From assembly GCA_022706085.1 (NCBI GenBank), contig JAKJDF010000002.1, positions 382,372 to 446,371 on the forward strand: 64,000 nucleotides of DNA, given 5' to 3'. The notes beneath the pieces were generated by a model. The model was not told where the DNA came from and made no database searches. It saw only the letters and a program-made list of their open reading frames with translations. The translations under genes were made by a program, and so were the position numbers. This document shows, piece by piece, positions 27,870-37,287 of this stretch. The stretch's first letter is position 1; the number at the start of each line of letters is the position of its first letter. Source of the DNA: Candidatus Latescibacterota bacterium. GTDB lineage: Bacteria > Latescibacterota > MWCZ01.

Positions 27870-29018
27870 TCAACCGGTCATCGTCGCGCGGCTGAACCGT
27901 GAACCCGCGTGCGCAACCGCAAGGCCGCGCATCTCCATCAGCGTGAGGCTGGTCAGAAGCTCCTCCGATTTGCGGCCCAGTTTCACGGCCAGCACGTCAA
28001 CGTGCACCGGTTCCAGCGCCAGCGCGTCGAGAACCGCTCGTTCCTCGGGAGAGAGATCTGCCGGAGCCGACACCGGGAGACCAAGTTGATCCCCCTCCGG
28101 TGTGGGAACACGGGTACCGAGCCCCAGGCTGATTACGAGATCATCCATGTCGCGAACGACGCGCGCGCCATCCGCGATCAGTCCGTTCGCCCCGGCCGCT
28201 TCCCTCCGCGTGATATCTGCGGGAACGGCATACACGTCACGCCCCTGCCTGAGCGCGACATCGGCCGTGATGAGCGCGCCGGAGGCTCGCGGCGCTTCGG
28301 TAACGATCACCGCGCGCGAAAGCCCGCTGATGATCCGGTTGCGGCGAGGGAAGTTGATTCGGTCCGGCGCCGCACCGAGCCACACTTCACTGACCAGAAG
28401 ACCCTGTTCGCGGATGCGTGCATGGAGGTTGCGCGCTTCAGGGGGGTATACCACATCTACCCCGCACCCCAGCGCGGCAACGGTAAGGCCGTCTCTATCC
28501 AGAGCCACCGTGTGGGCAATGCTGTCCACCCCGCGCGCCATCCCGCTGATCACCGTCACCCCGTGACGAACAAGCGTCGCCGCAATCGCTTCGGTAATCT
28601 GCCGGCCATACTCCGATGGCCGCCGTGTGCCGACCAACGCCACGCCCGGCACCGCGAGGAGCCCCGTGTCTCCTTGCGCAAAAAGCAGTTGGGGCGGATC
28701 GTCGGTTTCCAGCAGGTGAGGCGGGTAGTCTGCGTCGACGCACGCGATGACGGAAGTGTTCGTGCGGAAGATTCGCTCGCACTGGCGCATGATTGAATCG
28801 CGCCCGCCATCAGTTCTGCTACGACCCGCGTCAACAATGGCGAGCGCGATTGCGGAAGGGATGCCCTCAACCGTTTCCAGTTCAGAAGGACTGGCCGCCA
28901 GGACCGCGCCGGGGGAGCCGAATGCTTCTACGAGAGCCGTCAGACGCGCGGCGCCGATACCTTTGACGTCACACAGCGCGAGAAGGTCGCCCAGTTCTTC
29001 GAAGGAACGGTCGGACAT
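27870..29018 (-). CDS. dprA: DNA-processing protein DprA
   Basis: A 382-residue protein with an N-terminal helix-hairpin-helix part (LCDVKGIGAARLTAL), the Rossmann core (ALVGTRRPSEYGRQITEAIA, GMARGVDSIAHTVAL, GCGVDVVYPPE, FPRRNRIISGLSRAVIVTEA) and a C-terminal winged-helix-like region ending near LTLMEMRGLAVAH. DprA loads RecA on incoming single-stranded DNA during transformation. It starts 3 bases after obg, in one operon. Confidence 0.95.
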   Translation of the reverse strand: MSDRSFEELGDLLALCDVKGIGAARLTALVEAFGSPGAVLAASPSELETVEGIPSAIALAIVDAGRSRTDGGRDSIMRQCERIFRTNTSVIACVDADYPPHLLETDDPPQLLFAQGDTGLLAVPGVALVGTRRPSEYGRQITEAIAATLVRHGVTVISGMARGVDSIAHTVALDRDGLTVAALGCGVDVVYPPEARNLHARIREQGLLVSEVWLGAAPDRINFPRRNRIISGLSRAVIVTEAPRASGALITADVALRQGRDVYAVPADITRREAAGANGLIADGARVVRDMDDLVISLGLGTRVPTPEGDQLGLPVSAPADLSPEERAVLDALALEPVHVDVLAVKLGRKSEELLTSLTLMEMRGLAVAHAGSRFSRATMTG

Positions 29019-29021
29019 GGC

Positions 29022-30194
<1,173 letters not shown>

Positions 30195-30230
30195 CTACAC
30201 CCAGAACTGCCACCGCGGGTGGGCCGGGTC

Positions 30231-30260
30231 TTGAAATCACGCCGGCATTTTACGTATACT
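30231..30260 (+). promoter_or_regulatory. Promoter of tRNA-Glu
   Basis: TTGAAA at 30231-30236 and TATACT at 30255-30260 are separated by 18 bases and end 21 bases before the tRNA. Confidence 0.6.
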
Positions 30261-30281
30261 TATTAGTTCTTTGAACACTGT

Positions 30282-30356
30282 GGCCCGTTCGTCTAGTGGT
30301 TAGGACTCAGGGTTTTCATCCCTGCAACAGGGGTTCGACTCCCCTACGGGTCACCA
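30282..30356 (+). tRNA. tRNA-Glu (anticodon UUC)
   Basis: A full cloverleaf: acceptor GGCCCGT pairing with ACGGGTC (one G-U), D arm containing CTAGTGGTTAGGA, anticodon stem CAGGG/CCCTG around the loop TTTTCAT (anticodon TTC), T arm AGGGGTTCGACTCCCCT, and an encoded CCA end. Confidence 0.95.
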
Positions 30357-30446
30357 GGTGGTTTCAGAGACCGGGCGAGGGGCCTGTCCGCTTCGGGGAA
30401 AGCATTCAGGATCTGCGGTCGGCACTTCCCTCTGAGGAGTACCACG

Positions 30447-31151
30447 ATGGCAACACAGCCCTTTTCGCTGGACGCCATTCGGTCCGTCCCTCTCTTCACC
30501 AATCTCTCCGACGAAATGCTCGAATCCGTTGTGAAGGCTTCCACGGTGGTAACATTCCGGCGGAACCAGACCATTGTCCGCGAGAATGAGGAAGGGAACG
30601 CGCTTTTCATCATTCTCAGCGGCAGGGTGAAAGTCACGCTGATCCGCTCAGATGGTAAGGAAGCCATTCTGGCGATTCTGCGCGCAAATGATTTCTTCGG
30701 AGAAATGGCACTTCTGGACGATCAACCGAGGTCGGCATCCGTAGTGGCGCTCGAAAGCACGCGCGCGCTCATGCTTACGAGGCCGAATTTCATCAAGTTG
30801 CTTGAGGACGACCCGCAGATTGTTCACAACATCATGGTTGCGTTGAGCGGGCGCCTCCGCAAGGCAAACCAGAAAATCGCCGACCTCGCATTCCTGGACG
30901 CGATCGGCCGCATTTGCGGCGTAATCCTGCAGATGGCGGAAGAAGCCGGTGAAGAGACCGATGAAGGCGTCCTGATCCACAATCGCCCTTCCCACGAGCA
31001 ACTCGGAATGATGGCCGGCACCACGCGGGAAACCGCCACACACTGTATGATTGCACTTGAGCGGCGAGGGTACGTTCTGACACAGGGTCGCGATCTGCTG
31101 TTGTTTTCGCCGGAGGACCTCAAGCGCGATTTTCTTTCCCCCGGTTCGTAA
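30447..31151 (+). CDS. CRP/FNR family transcription regulator
   Basis: A 234-residue protein with an N-terminal cyclic-nucleotide-binding beta-barrel (phosphate-binding cassette FFGEMALLDDQPRSASV, residues about 88-104), a long dimer helix and a C-terminal helix-turn-helix (RPSHEQLGMMAGTTRETATHCMIALE). Arg and Ser of the cassette are kept, so cAMP or a similar ligand could bind. No Fe-S cysteine set is visible. The ribosome-binding site is GAGGAG. It is followed one base later by rlmH. Confidence 0.92.
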   Translation: MATQPFSLDAIRSVPLFTNLSDEMLESVVKASTVVTFRRNQTIVRENEEGNALFIILSGRVKVTLIRSDGKEAILAILRANDFFGEMALLDDQPRSASVVALESTRALMLTRPNFIKLLEDDPQIVHNIMVALSGRLRKANQKIADLAFLDAIGRICGVILQMAEEAGEETDEGVLIHNRPSHEQLGMMAGTTRETATHCMIALERRGYVLTQGRDLLLFSPEDLKRDFLSPGS

Positions 31152-31152
31152 C

Positions 31153-31623
31153 GTGAAGCTCCGTATTGTGGTGGTGGGCAAACCGCGGCGTGATGTCGTC
31201 GACACGTTTGTCGCCGACTATCTCGCGCGTCTGAAACCGATCTGGCAGACGGAACTCGTCGCGGTGGCTGAAGAGCGGATCGCGACGGGCCGTACCGAGG
31301 GGGAAATCCTCGCAAAAGAAGCGGAACGATTGCGGGACAAGGTTCCCGCAGGCTGGGTTACGGTTGCGCTTGATCGCACCGGCAGGACGCTGGACTCGGG
31401 GGAGTTCGCAGACGCGTTGCGCTCGTGGCAGGATTCCTCGGTGCGCGGTGTGGCGTTCGTGATCGGCGGCGCGGTGGGGCTGGACCCGGCATTTGCCCGC
31501 GGATGCGCGCTCCGTCTATCGCTGGGGCCCATGACCTTCCCGCATGACCTCGCCCTGGTCGTCCTCGCCGAGCAGATTTACCGCGCGGCGACGATTGTCA
31601 AGGGGCTTCCCTACCATCGCTAA
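31153..31623 (+). CDS. rlmH: 23S rRNA pseudouridine-1915 N3-methyltransferase RlmH
   Basis: A 156-residue SPOUT methyltransferase with FVIGGAVGLDPAF (SAM loop), LRLSLGPMTFPHDLA and the C-terminal EQIYRAATIVKGLPYHR, all family hallmarks. It methylates pseudouridine 1915 in helix 69 of 23S rRNA. The stop overlaps the recJ stop from the opposite strand by four bases. Confidence 0.97.
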   Translation: MKLRIVVVGKPRRDVVDTFVADYLARLKPIWQTELVAVAEERIATGRTEGEILAKEAERLRDKVPAGWVTVALDRTGRTLDSGEFADALRSWQDSSVRGVAFVIGGAVGLDPAFARGCALRLSLGPMTFPHDLALVVLAEQIYRAATIVKGLPYHR

Positions 31624-33380
31624 CCGCGGCCATGCTCTTCGCTCCTTCGAACGGCTTTCAGGCGGAGCTGCGTTTTCGACTTCCCGCGCCACACATTTTC
31701 CTCCGGCACGTAGGCGATGTCAACTGCGCCTACCGAACGGTTCGCGGCATCGTAGAAGAGCGGCGCCGCCCATTTGAAACCGTAGCCGATGATCTCCCTC
31801 GTTACGCCGTCTTGCTCAACTTCCACCTTCAAATGGGCATCCTTCATGATGACCGGGTCTGATATCGCGCGCACGCCGCGAGAAACCAGCACCGGCTGCA
31901 TGTTGTCCGGCCCGAAAGGACCGAGACGGGCGACCGCTTTCAGGTATTCCGGTGTGATATCGGACAACCGCGCTTCGGCGTCGAGATACAACCGCGGGGA
32001 GAGAAGGTCGTCCGTCAGGCGTTCCGCCGCCACCTGCTGCAGACACTGGCGGAACTCCGGAATACGCTGAGGGTCAATGCTGAGGCCCGCCGCTTTGATA
32101 TGACCACCGTACCCGATAAGCGTTTCCGCGCACGCGCCAAGGGCGGCATGGAGATCAAACCCGTCTATGCTGCGGCCGGAACCCCGCGCGAAGGGTGTGG
32201 AGCCAGTAATCATGACGGTGGGAAGATAAAACTCTTCCACGAGACGTGCGGCCACAATACCGATGATCCCGGGGTGCCAGCGTTCGTCCGCAAGCACCAG
32301 CGCTCTGGCGCCCTGCGCAACCTGCTCTTCCGCCTGCTGGTGTGCGCTGTCGAACACGTCCTGATCGCGCCCCTGCCGGTCCCGGTTTAACTGGTTCAGT
32401 TCACGCGCAAGGTTTCTTGCCTCCTCGTCATCCTGCGTAAGAAGCAGTCGGACGGACGTTTCCGCGCTACCCATGCGCCCGGCCGCGTTGATTCTTGGCG
32501 CAAGACCGAACACGATGCTGGATGTGGTGAGTTCTTTCCCCGCCAGCCCGGCAACCTGCAACAACGCCCGCAGCCCCGGGCGGGGTGATTTCTTCAGCCT
32601 GCGGAGCCCGAATCTCATCAGCACGCGGTTCTCGTCTATCACAGGCACAATGTCGGCCGCGGTTCCCACGGCCACCAGATCGAGCCCCGGGATCAAAATC
32701 CTGCCGGGGGGAACGCGCAAGGCGTCGCACACCGCCTGAAGCAGTTTGAACGCCACGCCAACCGCGGACAGACCGGGGAAGGGGTACATACAGCGCGCGC
32801 ATTTCGCGTCGAGAACCGCCAGCGCGTTCGGGAGCGTCTCCCCCTCTTCGTGGTGATCCACGACGATGACGTCTCGACCTTCCCGCGTGAGTGTCGCGAT
32901 CTGCTCCACCGCCGTCACGCCGCAATCGAGTACGATCACCAGCGTGCCCGCGGTATCCCTGAGCAACTCTACTCCGCGATCACTCAGCCCGTAGCCGTCT
33001 GCGGTTCGGTGCGGGATGCGCCATTCCACCGGAACGCCGAGGGTCTGGAGCGCCTCGACCATGAGCGCGGTGGCCGTCGTGCCGTCCACGTCGTAGTCGC
33101 CGTACACACTTACCTGTTCCCGGTTCACCACCGCACGGCAGATCCGCTCGACCGCCCGGTGCATCCCGTTGTACAGGTACGGATCGTGGAGATGACGGAA
33201 ACTTGGGTTCAGGAAACGTGAGATTGCGTCGTCTCTGGCGGCGGAATCCGGACCACTCACCCGGCGCAGCAGGATCTCGGCAACGGTGAGCGGAATATCC
33301 CAACGCGTCGCAATACTGCGTACTTCCTTTTCCGCGCACGGAGCAGGAAAAACCCACGTGGGATCGCGCGATCCGCTCAT
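31620..33380 (-). CDS. recJ: Single-stranded-DNA exonuclease RecJ
   Basis: A 586-residue DHH-family nuclease: VYGDYDVDGTTATALMVEAL (motif I), VIVLDCGVTAVEQ, VIVVDHHEEGETLPNALAVLD (DHH), GLSAVGVAFKLLQAV, and the DHHA1 region ending in GGHIKAAGLSI. A C-terminal OB-fold follows. It degrades single-stranded DNA 5' to 3' in repair and recombination. Start ATG at 33380 has GGAG upstream. Confidence 0.96.
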   Translation of the reverse strand: MSGSRDPTWVFPAPCAEKEVRSIATRWDIPLTVAEILLRRVSGPDSAARDDAISRFLNPSFRHLHDPYLYNGMHRAVERICRAVVNREQVSVYGDYDVDGTTATALMVEALQTLGVPVEWRIPHRTADGYGLSDRGVELLRDTAGTLVIVLDCGVTAVEQIATLTREGRDVIVVDHHEEGETLPNALAVLDAKCARCMYPFPGLSAVGVAFKLLQAVCDALRVPPGRILIPGLDLVAVGTAADIVPVIDENRVLMRFGLRRLKKSPRPGLRALLQVAGLAGKELTTSSIVFGLAPRINAAGRMGSAETSVRLLLTQDDEEARNLARELNQLNRDRQGRDQDVFDSAHQQAEEQVAQGARALVLADERWHPGIIGIVAARLVEEFYLPTVMITGSTPFARGSGRSIDGFDLHAALGACAETLIGYGGHIKAAGLSIDPQRIPEFRQCLQQVAAERLTDDLLSPRLYLDAEARLSDITPEYLKAVARLGPFGPDNMQPVLVSRGVRAISDPVIMKDAHLKVEVEQDGVTREIIGYGFKWAAPLFYDAANRSVGAVDIAYVPEENVWRGKSKTQLRLKAVRRSEEHGRG

Positions 33381-33450
33381 CAGTACGTGCTCCGGGGTGC
33401 GCTGTTGCGTTACAAACGCACCGTGAAACGTTCGGATGCCGCCGGCGTGT

Positions 33451-35331
33451 TCAGGGATGGAGGCGATAGATAACCGAAATATAGTTCATTGTATCCGTCA
33501 GCCCAGCACGCTTCCGGTAGGATCGGGAAGCACTCGCAGTGATCTCGTCCCGCTTCGAGAACAAGCCGTTCGGTGGTGAAAACGAGACCGCAGCCTCCCC
33601 GTGGAACCCCTCCTGCTTGTCCACGCGCCTGCCGAGGGCAAACGGGTTCCATTGCGCCTGAGTCGGGACGTATCCCTGTTGACGGTCGTACGAGACGGAG
33701 GGTGCGAGTTTCCACGAAGACCCGGCTCGAATAACCCCGGACACGCTGACGACGTGGATCAGCTCGTTCCGTGTGAGCTGCCAGAGTCTGGGACGCTGGC
33801 CAGGCCCGGAGGGCAGCAGGTTTCCCAGCGTCCGCGCTTCCACCGAATACGATATTCCGACCGAATCACGCTCACCGACCCGGGTTTTCGCCTGCCACTC
33901 CAGCCGTCCGAGCCTGGTGTTCCGGCTTTGCGGGCTCGTTGGGGTGAGGTAATCATAGTCGAATTCTTCCATGGCGGTCCTGAAGAAGGTGCGTTGCGAG
34001 AGTCCAAGCCCGCCGCGTTCGAAATTCGTGATTGCCCACAGGTTGAGCACCCTGTCCCACCGGTTCCCGGCGGAACGCTGTGTTTTCAGCCATACGCTGT
34101 GGGTTTCGGTTCGTTCCCCGCGCAGTTCGAGCACCGTGCTTCGCCCGAACGCATGCCAGTAGGCGCCGATCAGAGACCGGCGGTAATCGTCTCGATCGTT
34201 CAGTTCCGTTTCGGCCGGGGTATGATCCCTGTTCAGAGCCAGCGTGCCACTGACTACGAAGGAATCGTGCGCGGCAACGCGAAAGAACGCGGACACAGAG
34301 AGAGCGAGTTCTGACATCCGGCGATCAAGGTCGTTGCGCAGAAAAAGCGTCGTGTCGAGGGCGGAACGGGTCGGCTCCGCGTCACGTCGCGTCCTTCCCA
34401 TGGATATAGACGAGCGCAGGACGGGGTCAGAGAACGGGAGCGTCCAGTTGGCTGAGGCCATCCAGCCCCGGGTTGTATTGTTGGTGCGATACTTCAAATC
34501 GTTCGGGTCATTGCTTGCGTCGTCATCCACGGAGTTCCGCGTGTACCCGGCATCCGCTTGAACGGAACCCAGCAAAGGAACCATTGCCATTGTGGAAGAC
34601 CGGATGCTCCGGCCCGTAACATTCCTGCGCAGGATCGGATTGGCAGGAAGGAGACTTACGTACTTCTGGTTGTCGCGCGTCTCGCTGTACCGCACGTCCT
34701 GGTTGAGCCAGCCCTCTCGGGAGTACGACGTGGTGAGCGTCAATGCCTTTGTAACATCGCCCTGCCGGGAAGAGACTCCCTTGTGCTGGTAATCGGCGAC
34801 AAGCGCCCACCCTCGGCTGCCAAGCGGTTCCTGGAGCGGCCGGAACGTTACCCCGGTTTCGTACGCCAGCCCGGCGTCGGAGACGTTGCGTCGGCGGTCA
34901 TACGCACGCCCCACACCCTGTTTCACCGAAAGACCGGTAACAGGCGTAAGAAGAACGGTGGGCAGGATTTCGTTGGTCTCCACTTCGGAGATGCTCGCGC
35001 CGCTCTGAACGCGCGACAGATCGGCTTTCCCGGTCAGTGCCAGAGTAAGCCTCGGGTGGACCACATACGCCGTACGGACATCCCCGCCCACCACCGTGGA
35101 TCGCCTTAGGTAACCCGGCGAATCCGACACTTTCCTGTCGTATGAAGCGTTGGTGCCGGCGGTCCATTTCGAGGAAAGTTGCCGGTTGTGGGCAAACATT
35201 CCGTTCCACGACCACACATTGAGGTTTTTGCCGAATGCCAGAGTGAAATCAGTCCCGAATGCAGGCCCGGCGGCTGCCGCCGAGCTGGCTATGGCCCCCC
35301 ACCATGCACATGCGAGAATGCGCCTTGTCAT
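33451..35331 (-). CDS. Putative outer-membrane beta-barrel protein
   Basis: A 626-residue protein with signal peptide (ILACAWWGAIASSAAAAG) and many amphipathic strands with alternating aromatic and polar residues (WSWNGMFAHNRQLSSKWTAG, LIGAYWHAFGRSTVLELRGE, VSVSGVIRAGSSWKLAPSVS). It ends in NYISVIYRLHP, an alternating C-terminal strand, though without a terminal Phe. I could not assign a family. It lies in an operon with rsmA and recJ; its ATG overlaps the region just after rsmA (four-base overlap). Role may be porin or transport. Confidence 0.65.
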   Translation of the reverse strand: MTRRILACAWWGAIASSAAAAGPAFGTDFTLAFGKNLNVWSWNGMFAHNRQLSSKWTAGTNASYDRKVSDSPGYLRRSTVVGGDVRTAYVVHPRLTLALTGKADLSRVQSGASISEVETNEILPTVLLTPVTGLSVKQGVGRAYDRRRNVSDAGLAYETGVTFRPLQEPLGSRGWALVADYQHKGVSSRQGDVTKALTLTTSYSREGWLNQDVRYSETRDNQKYVSLLPANPILRRNVTGRSIRSSTMAMVPLLGSVQADAGYTRNSVDDDASNDPNDLKYRTNNTTRGWMASANWTLPFSDPVLRSSISMGRTRRDAEPTRSALDTTLFLRNDLDRRMSELALSVSAFFRVAAHDSFVVSGTLALNRDHTPAETELNDRDDYRRSLIGAYWHAFGRSTVLELRGERTETHSVWLKTQRSAGNRWDRVLNLWAITNFERGGLGLSQRTFFRTAMEEFDYDYLTPTSPQSRNTRLGRLEWQAKTRVGERDSVGISYSVEARTLGNLLPSGPGQRPRLWQLTRNELIHVVSVSGVIRAGSSWKLAPSVSYDRQQGYVPTQAQWNPFALGRRVDKQEGFHGEAAVSFSPPNGLFSKRDEITASASRSYRKRAGLTDTMNYISVIYRLHP

Positions 35332-36164
35332 CGTGTTTCCGCCGGAAACGCACCAAGCTCGTTACAGGCGTGGCTCAGGCGAATGAATTCTGAAGGAGAC
35401 ACCTGTTCCGCGCGGTTGCCCGGATCGATGCCGGCGCGTCGACAGGCTTCCGCGATAACGTCCGCGGAAACGCCCAGCAGTTTCAGCGCATTATCAAGCC
35501 GTTTGCGCCTCTGGTTGAATGCCGCCTTCGTGGTCACTACAAGCGCGGGGATGTCGAGGTCTGGCGCCGGGTTGCTTTCCCACGTGAACACGAGTGACTG
35601 GATTTTCGGTGCGGGTCGAAACGCCGCCGCGCCGACGCGGAACTCCCGCCGGAGGCTTCCCGTTGCCTGCAGAAGCACGCTCAAAAGGCCGTAGGTGAGT
35701 GATCCGGCAGGCGCAAGGATCCGTTCCGCCACCTCGTACTGCAGCATGACGGTCGCCCGCTCCACAACGCGCGCCTGTTCCACCAGCCTCATCAACAATC
35801 GGCTGCCGACGACGTACGGAAGGTTGCCGGCAATGTGCCACCGGTCAACGCCAAACTCATTGCCAAGCGCCGCGAGATCCGTGCGAAGAACGTCCTGCTC
35901 CACAACGACAAGGTTCGACGGCGGGCCGCTCAAACGCAGCTCCCGTGCCAGAACCGGGTCGAGCTCCACTGCAACCACGCGCGCGGCCTTTTCGCAGAGC
36001 CATCGGGTAAGCGCGCCCCTTCCAGGGCCTATCTCCAGAACAGTTTCATGCGGCGCTATCCCTGCCGCATCAACGATGCGGCGGGCGATCCCCTCGTTCA
36101 CAAGGAAATTCTGCCCAAGCCCCTTCCTCGGGCGCCATTGTGTTCTTTCGAGGACTGCCGTCAT
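35328..36164 (-). CDS. rsmA: 16S rRNA dimethyladenosine transferase RsmA (KsgA)
   Basis: A 278-residue methyltransferase with GLGQNFLVNEGIARRIVDAA, motif I VLEIGPGRGALTRWL, the family motif GNLPYVVGSRLLMRLV (NLPY), and QRRKRLDNALKLL near the C-terminus. It dimethylates A1518 and A1519 of 16S rRNA. ATG at 36164 overlaps the stop of the upstream ATPase gene (ATGA). Confidence 0.95.
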   Translation of the reverse strand: MTAVLERTQWRPRKGLGQNFLVNEGIARRIVDAAGIAPHETVLEIGPGRGALTRWLCEKAARVVAVELDPVLARELRLSGPPSNLVVVEQDVLRTDLAALGNEFGVDRWHIAGNLPYVVGSRLLMRLVEQARVVERATVMLQYEVAERILAPAGSLTYGLLSVLLQATGSLRREFRVGAAAFRPAPKIQSLVFTWESNPAPDLDIPALVVTTKAAFNQRRKRLDNALKLLGVSADVIAEACRRAGIDPGNRAEQVSPSEFIRLSHACNELGAFPAETR

Positions 36165-37036
36165 GCACCGTACCGGAACCGTTCGCGAAGGTCGACGTCG
36201 GGCAACCTCACCACCATGCACGCATGGCGCAGACGGGAGGAAATCCGCCCGTGGGAGAGCACGTTGAGCTCCTCAAGTGAGTTGTTGCTCGTCACGATCA
36301 GACGGTTCTGATTCTGATACCGCGCGTCAATCAGGTTGTACAGCCACTCAACTTCCCACGCACTCCCCCGTTCCACGCCTATGTCGTCCAGAACAAGGAA
36401 CGGAACCCGGGTGAGCCGGTTGAATACCTGATCCGTCGTTTCAATTGAAGGCTCGTCTTCGTACGTGTTGCGCAGCCGCTGGAAATACCCGCGGGAGAGA
36501 TTCACGAAAAGCCCTGATTTGCGCGTAAGCAGGATGATCTCCGTCAGAAACGCGCTGGCCAGCAGTGTTTTCCCGTCCCCCGGCACCCCGTAAAGAAACA
36601 GGCTTTTCCCCGTTGGCTCCTTTACCGCGGTTTCGAGCCACGTCACCGCCTGCCCCCGCGCGCTTTCGGCGTCCGGAATCACCTGACCCTCCGGATAGCG
36701 CACGTGGTAGTCTTCCCGGAGCTTGCCGCGGTACAGGTTGGGAATACCTGCGTCGCGCAGAAGCCGGTTCAGCGTTGCCACGTGCCGCCGGACCCGCCAG
36801 CAGATGCAGGCAGTCTCGTCTTCCGCCGCCGCAGCCCGCTCCGGAAGCTGCTCGTACGGAGGAGCGGGAGCAAACGCCGGCGCATGGAGCGCGCCGCATG
36901 TACAAAGCTCCCGCGCGCATTCGCAGGCAACCACCCGCCCCGTCGGGTTATCCTGTCCACGATCCGTATCCAGGCGGTACCCAAGCCGCCCGAATCGTGC
37001 ACACCGTTCGCATCCAACGACTGTCTGCTTCGCCAT
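36161..37036 (-). CDS. DnaC/IstB-like AAA+ ATPase with Cys-rich N-terminus
   Basis: A 291-residue protein from ATG 37036. The N-terminus has cysteines in CERCARFG and CECARELCTCG patterns, which may bind a metal. The AAA+ part has Walker A GVPGDGKT near residue 150, Walker B FLVLDDIGVERGS, sensor I VTSNNSLEEL and the Arg-finger region ISSRLRHACMVV, as in DnaC/DnaI helicase loaders. It may load the replicative helicase or act in a similar role. It begins an operon with rsmA, a barrel protein and recJ. Confidence 0.8.
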   Translation of the reverse strand: MAKQTVVGCERCARFGRLGYRLDTDRGQDNPTGRVVACECARELCTCGALHAPAFAPAPPYEQLPERAAAAEDETACICWRVRRHVATLNRLLRDAGIPNLYRGKLREDYHVRYPEGQVIPDAESARGQAVTWLETAVKEPTGKSLFLYGVPGDGKTLLASAFLTEIILLTRKSGLFVNLSRGYFQRLRNTYEDEPSIETTDQVFNRLTRVPFLVLDDIGVERGSAWEVEWLYNLIDARYQNQNRLIVTSNNSLEELNVLSHGRISSRLRHACMVVRLPDVDLRERFRYGA

Positions 37037-37287
37037 TATCCCCTGCTCCTCGTTGACCCCTGCGGCCAGACTGTACCCTTTGTGAAAAATGCCTGTTTGC
37101 AGGGACAGGGGAAAGCCGCCAAAGCTATGCCTCATCCGTAGTCGGCACGGCGGACGCTCTCCTTTGCCACTGAAGCCCCCTCCACATGAGGTAGGCACGG
37201 TTCGGCGGTTGGCGTTGACGCCGGGGAGAGCAGATCAAAGATCGCCACGCAGGGAGGCCACGCCCGTTTCTGCCCCGGTCTGCGCGG

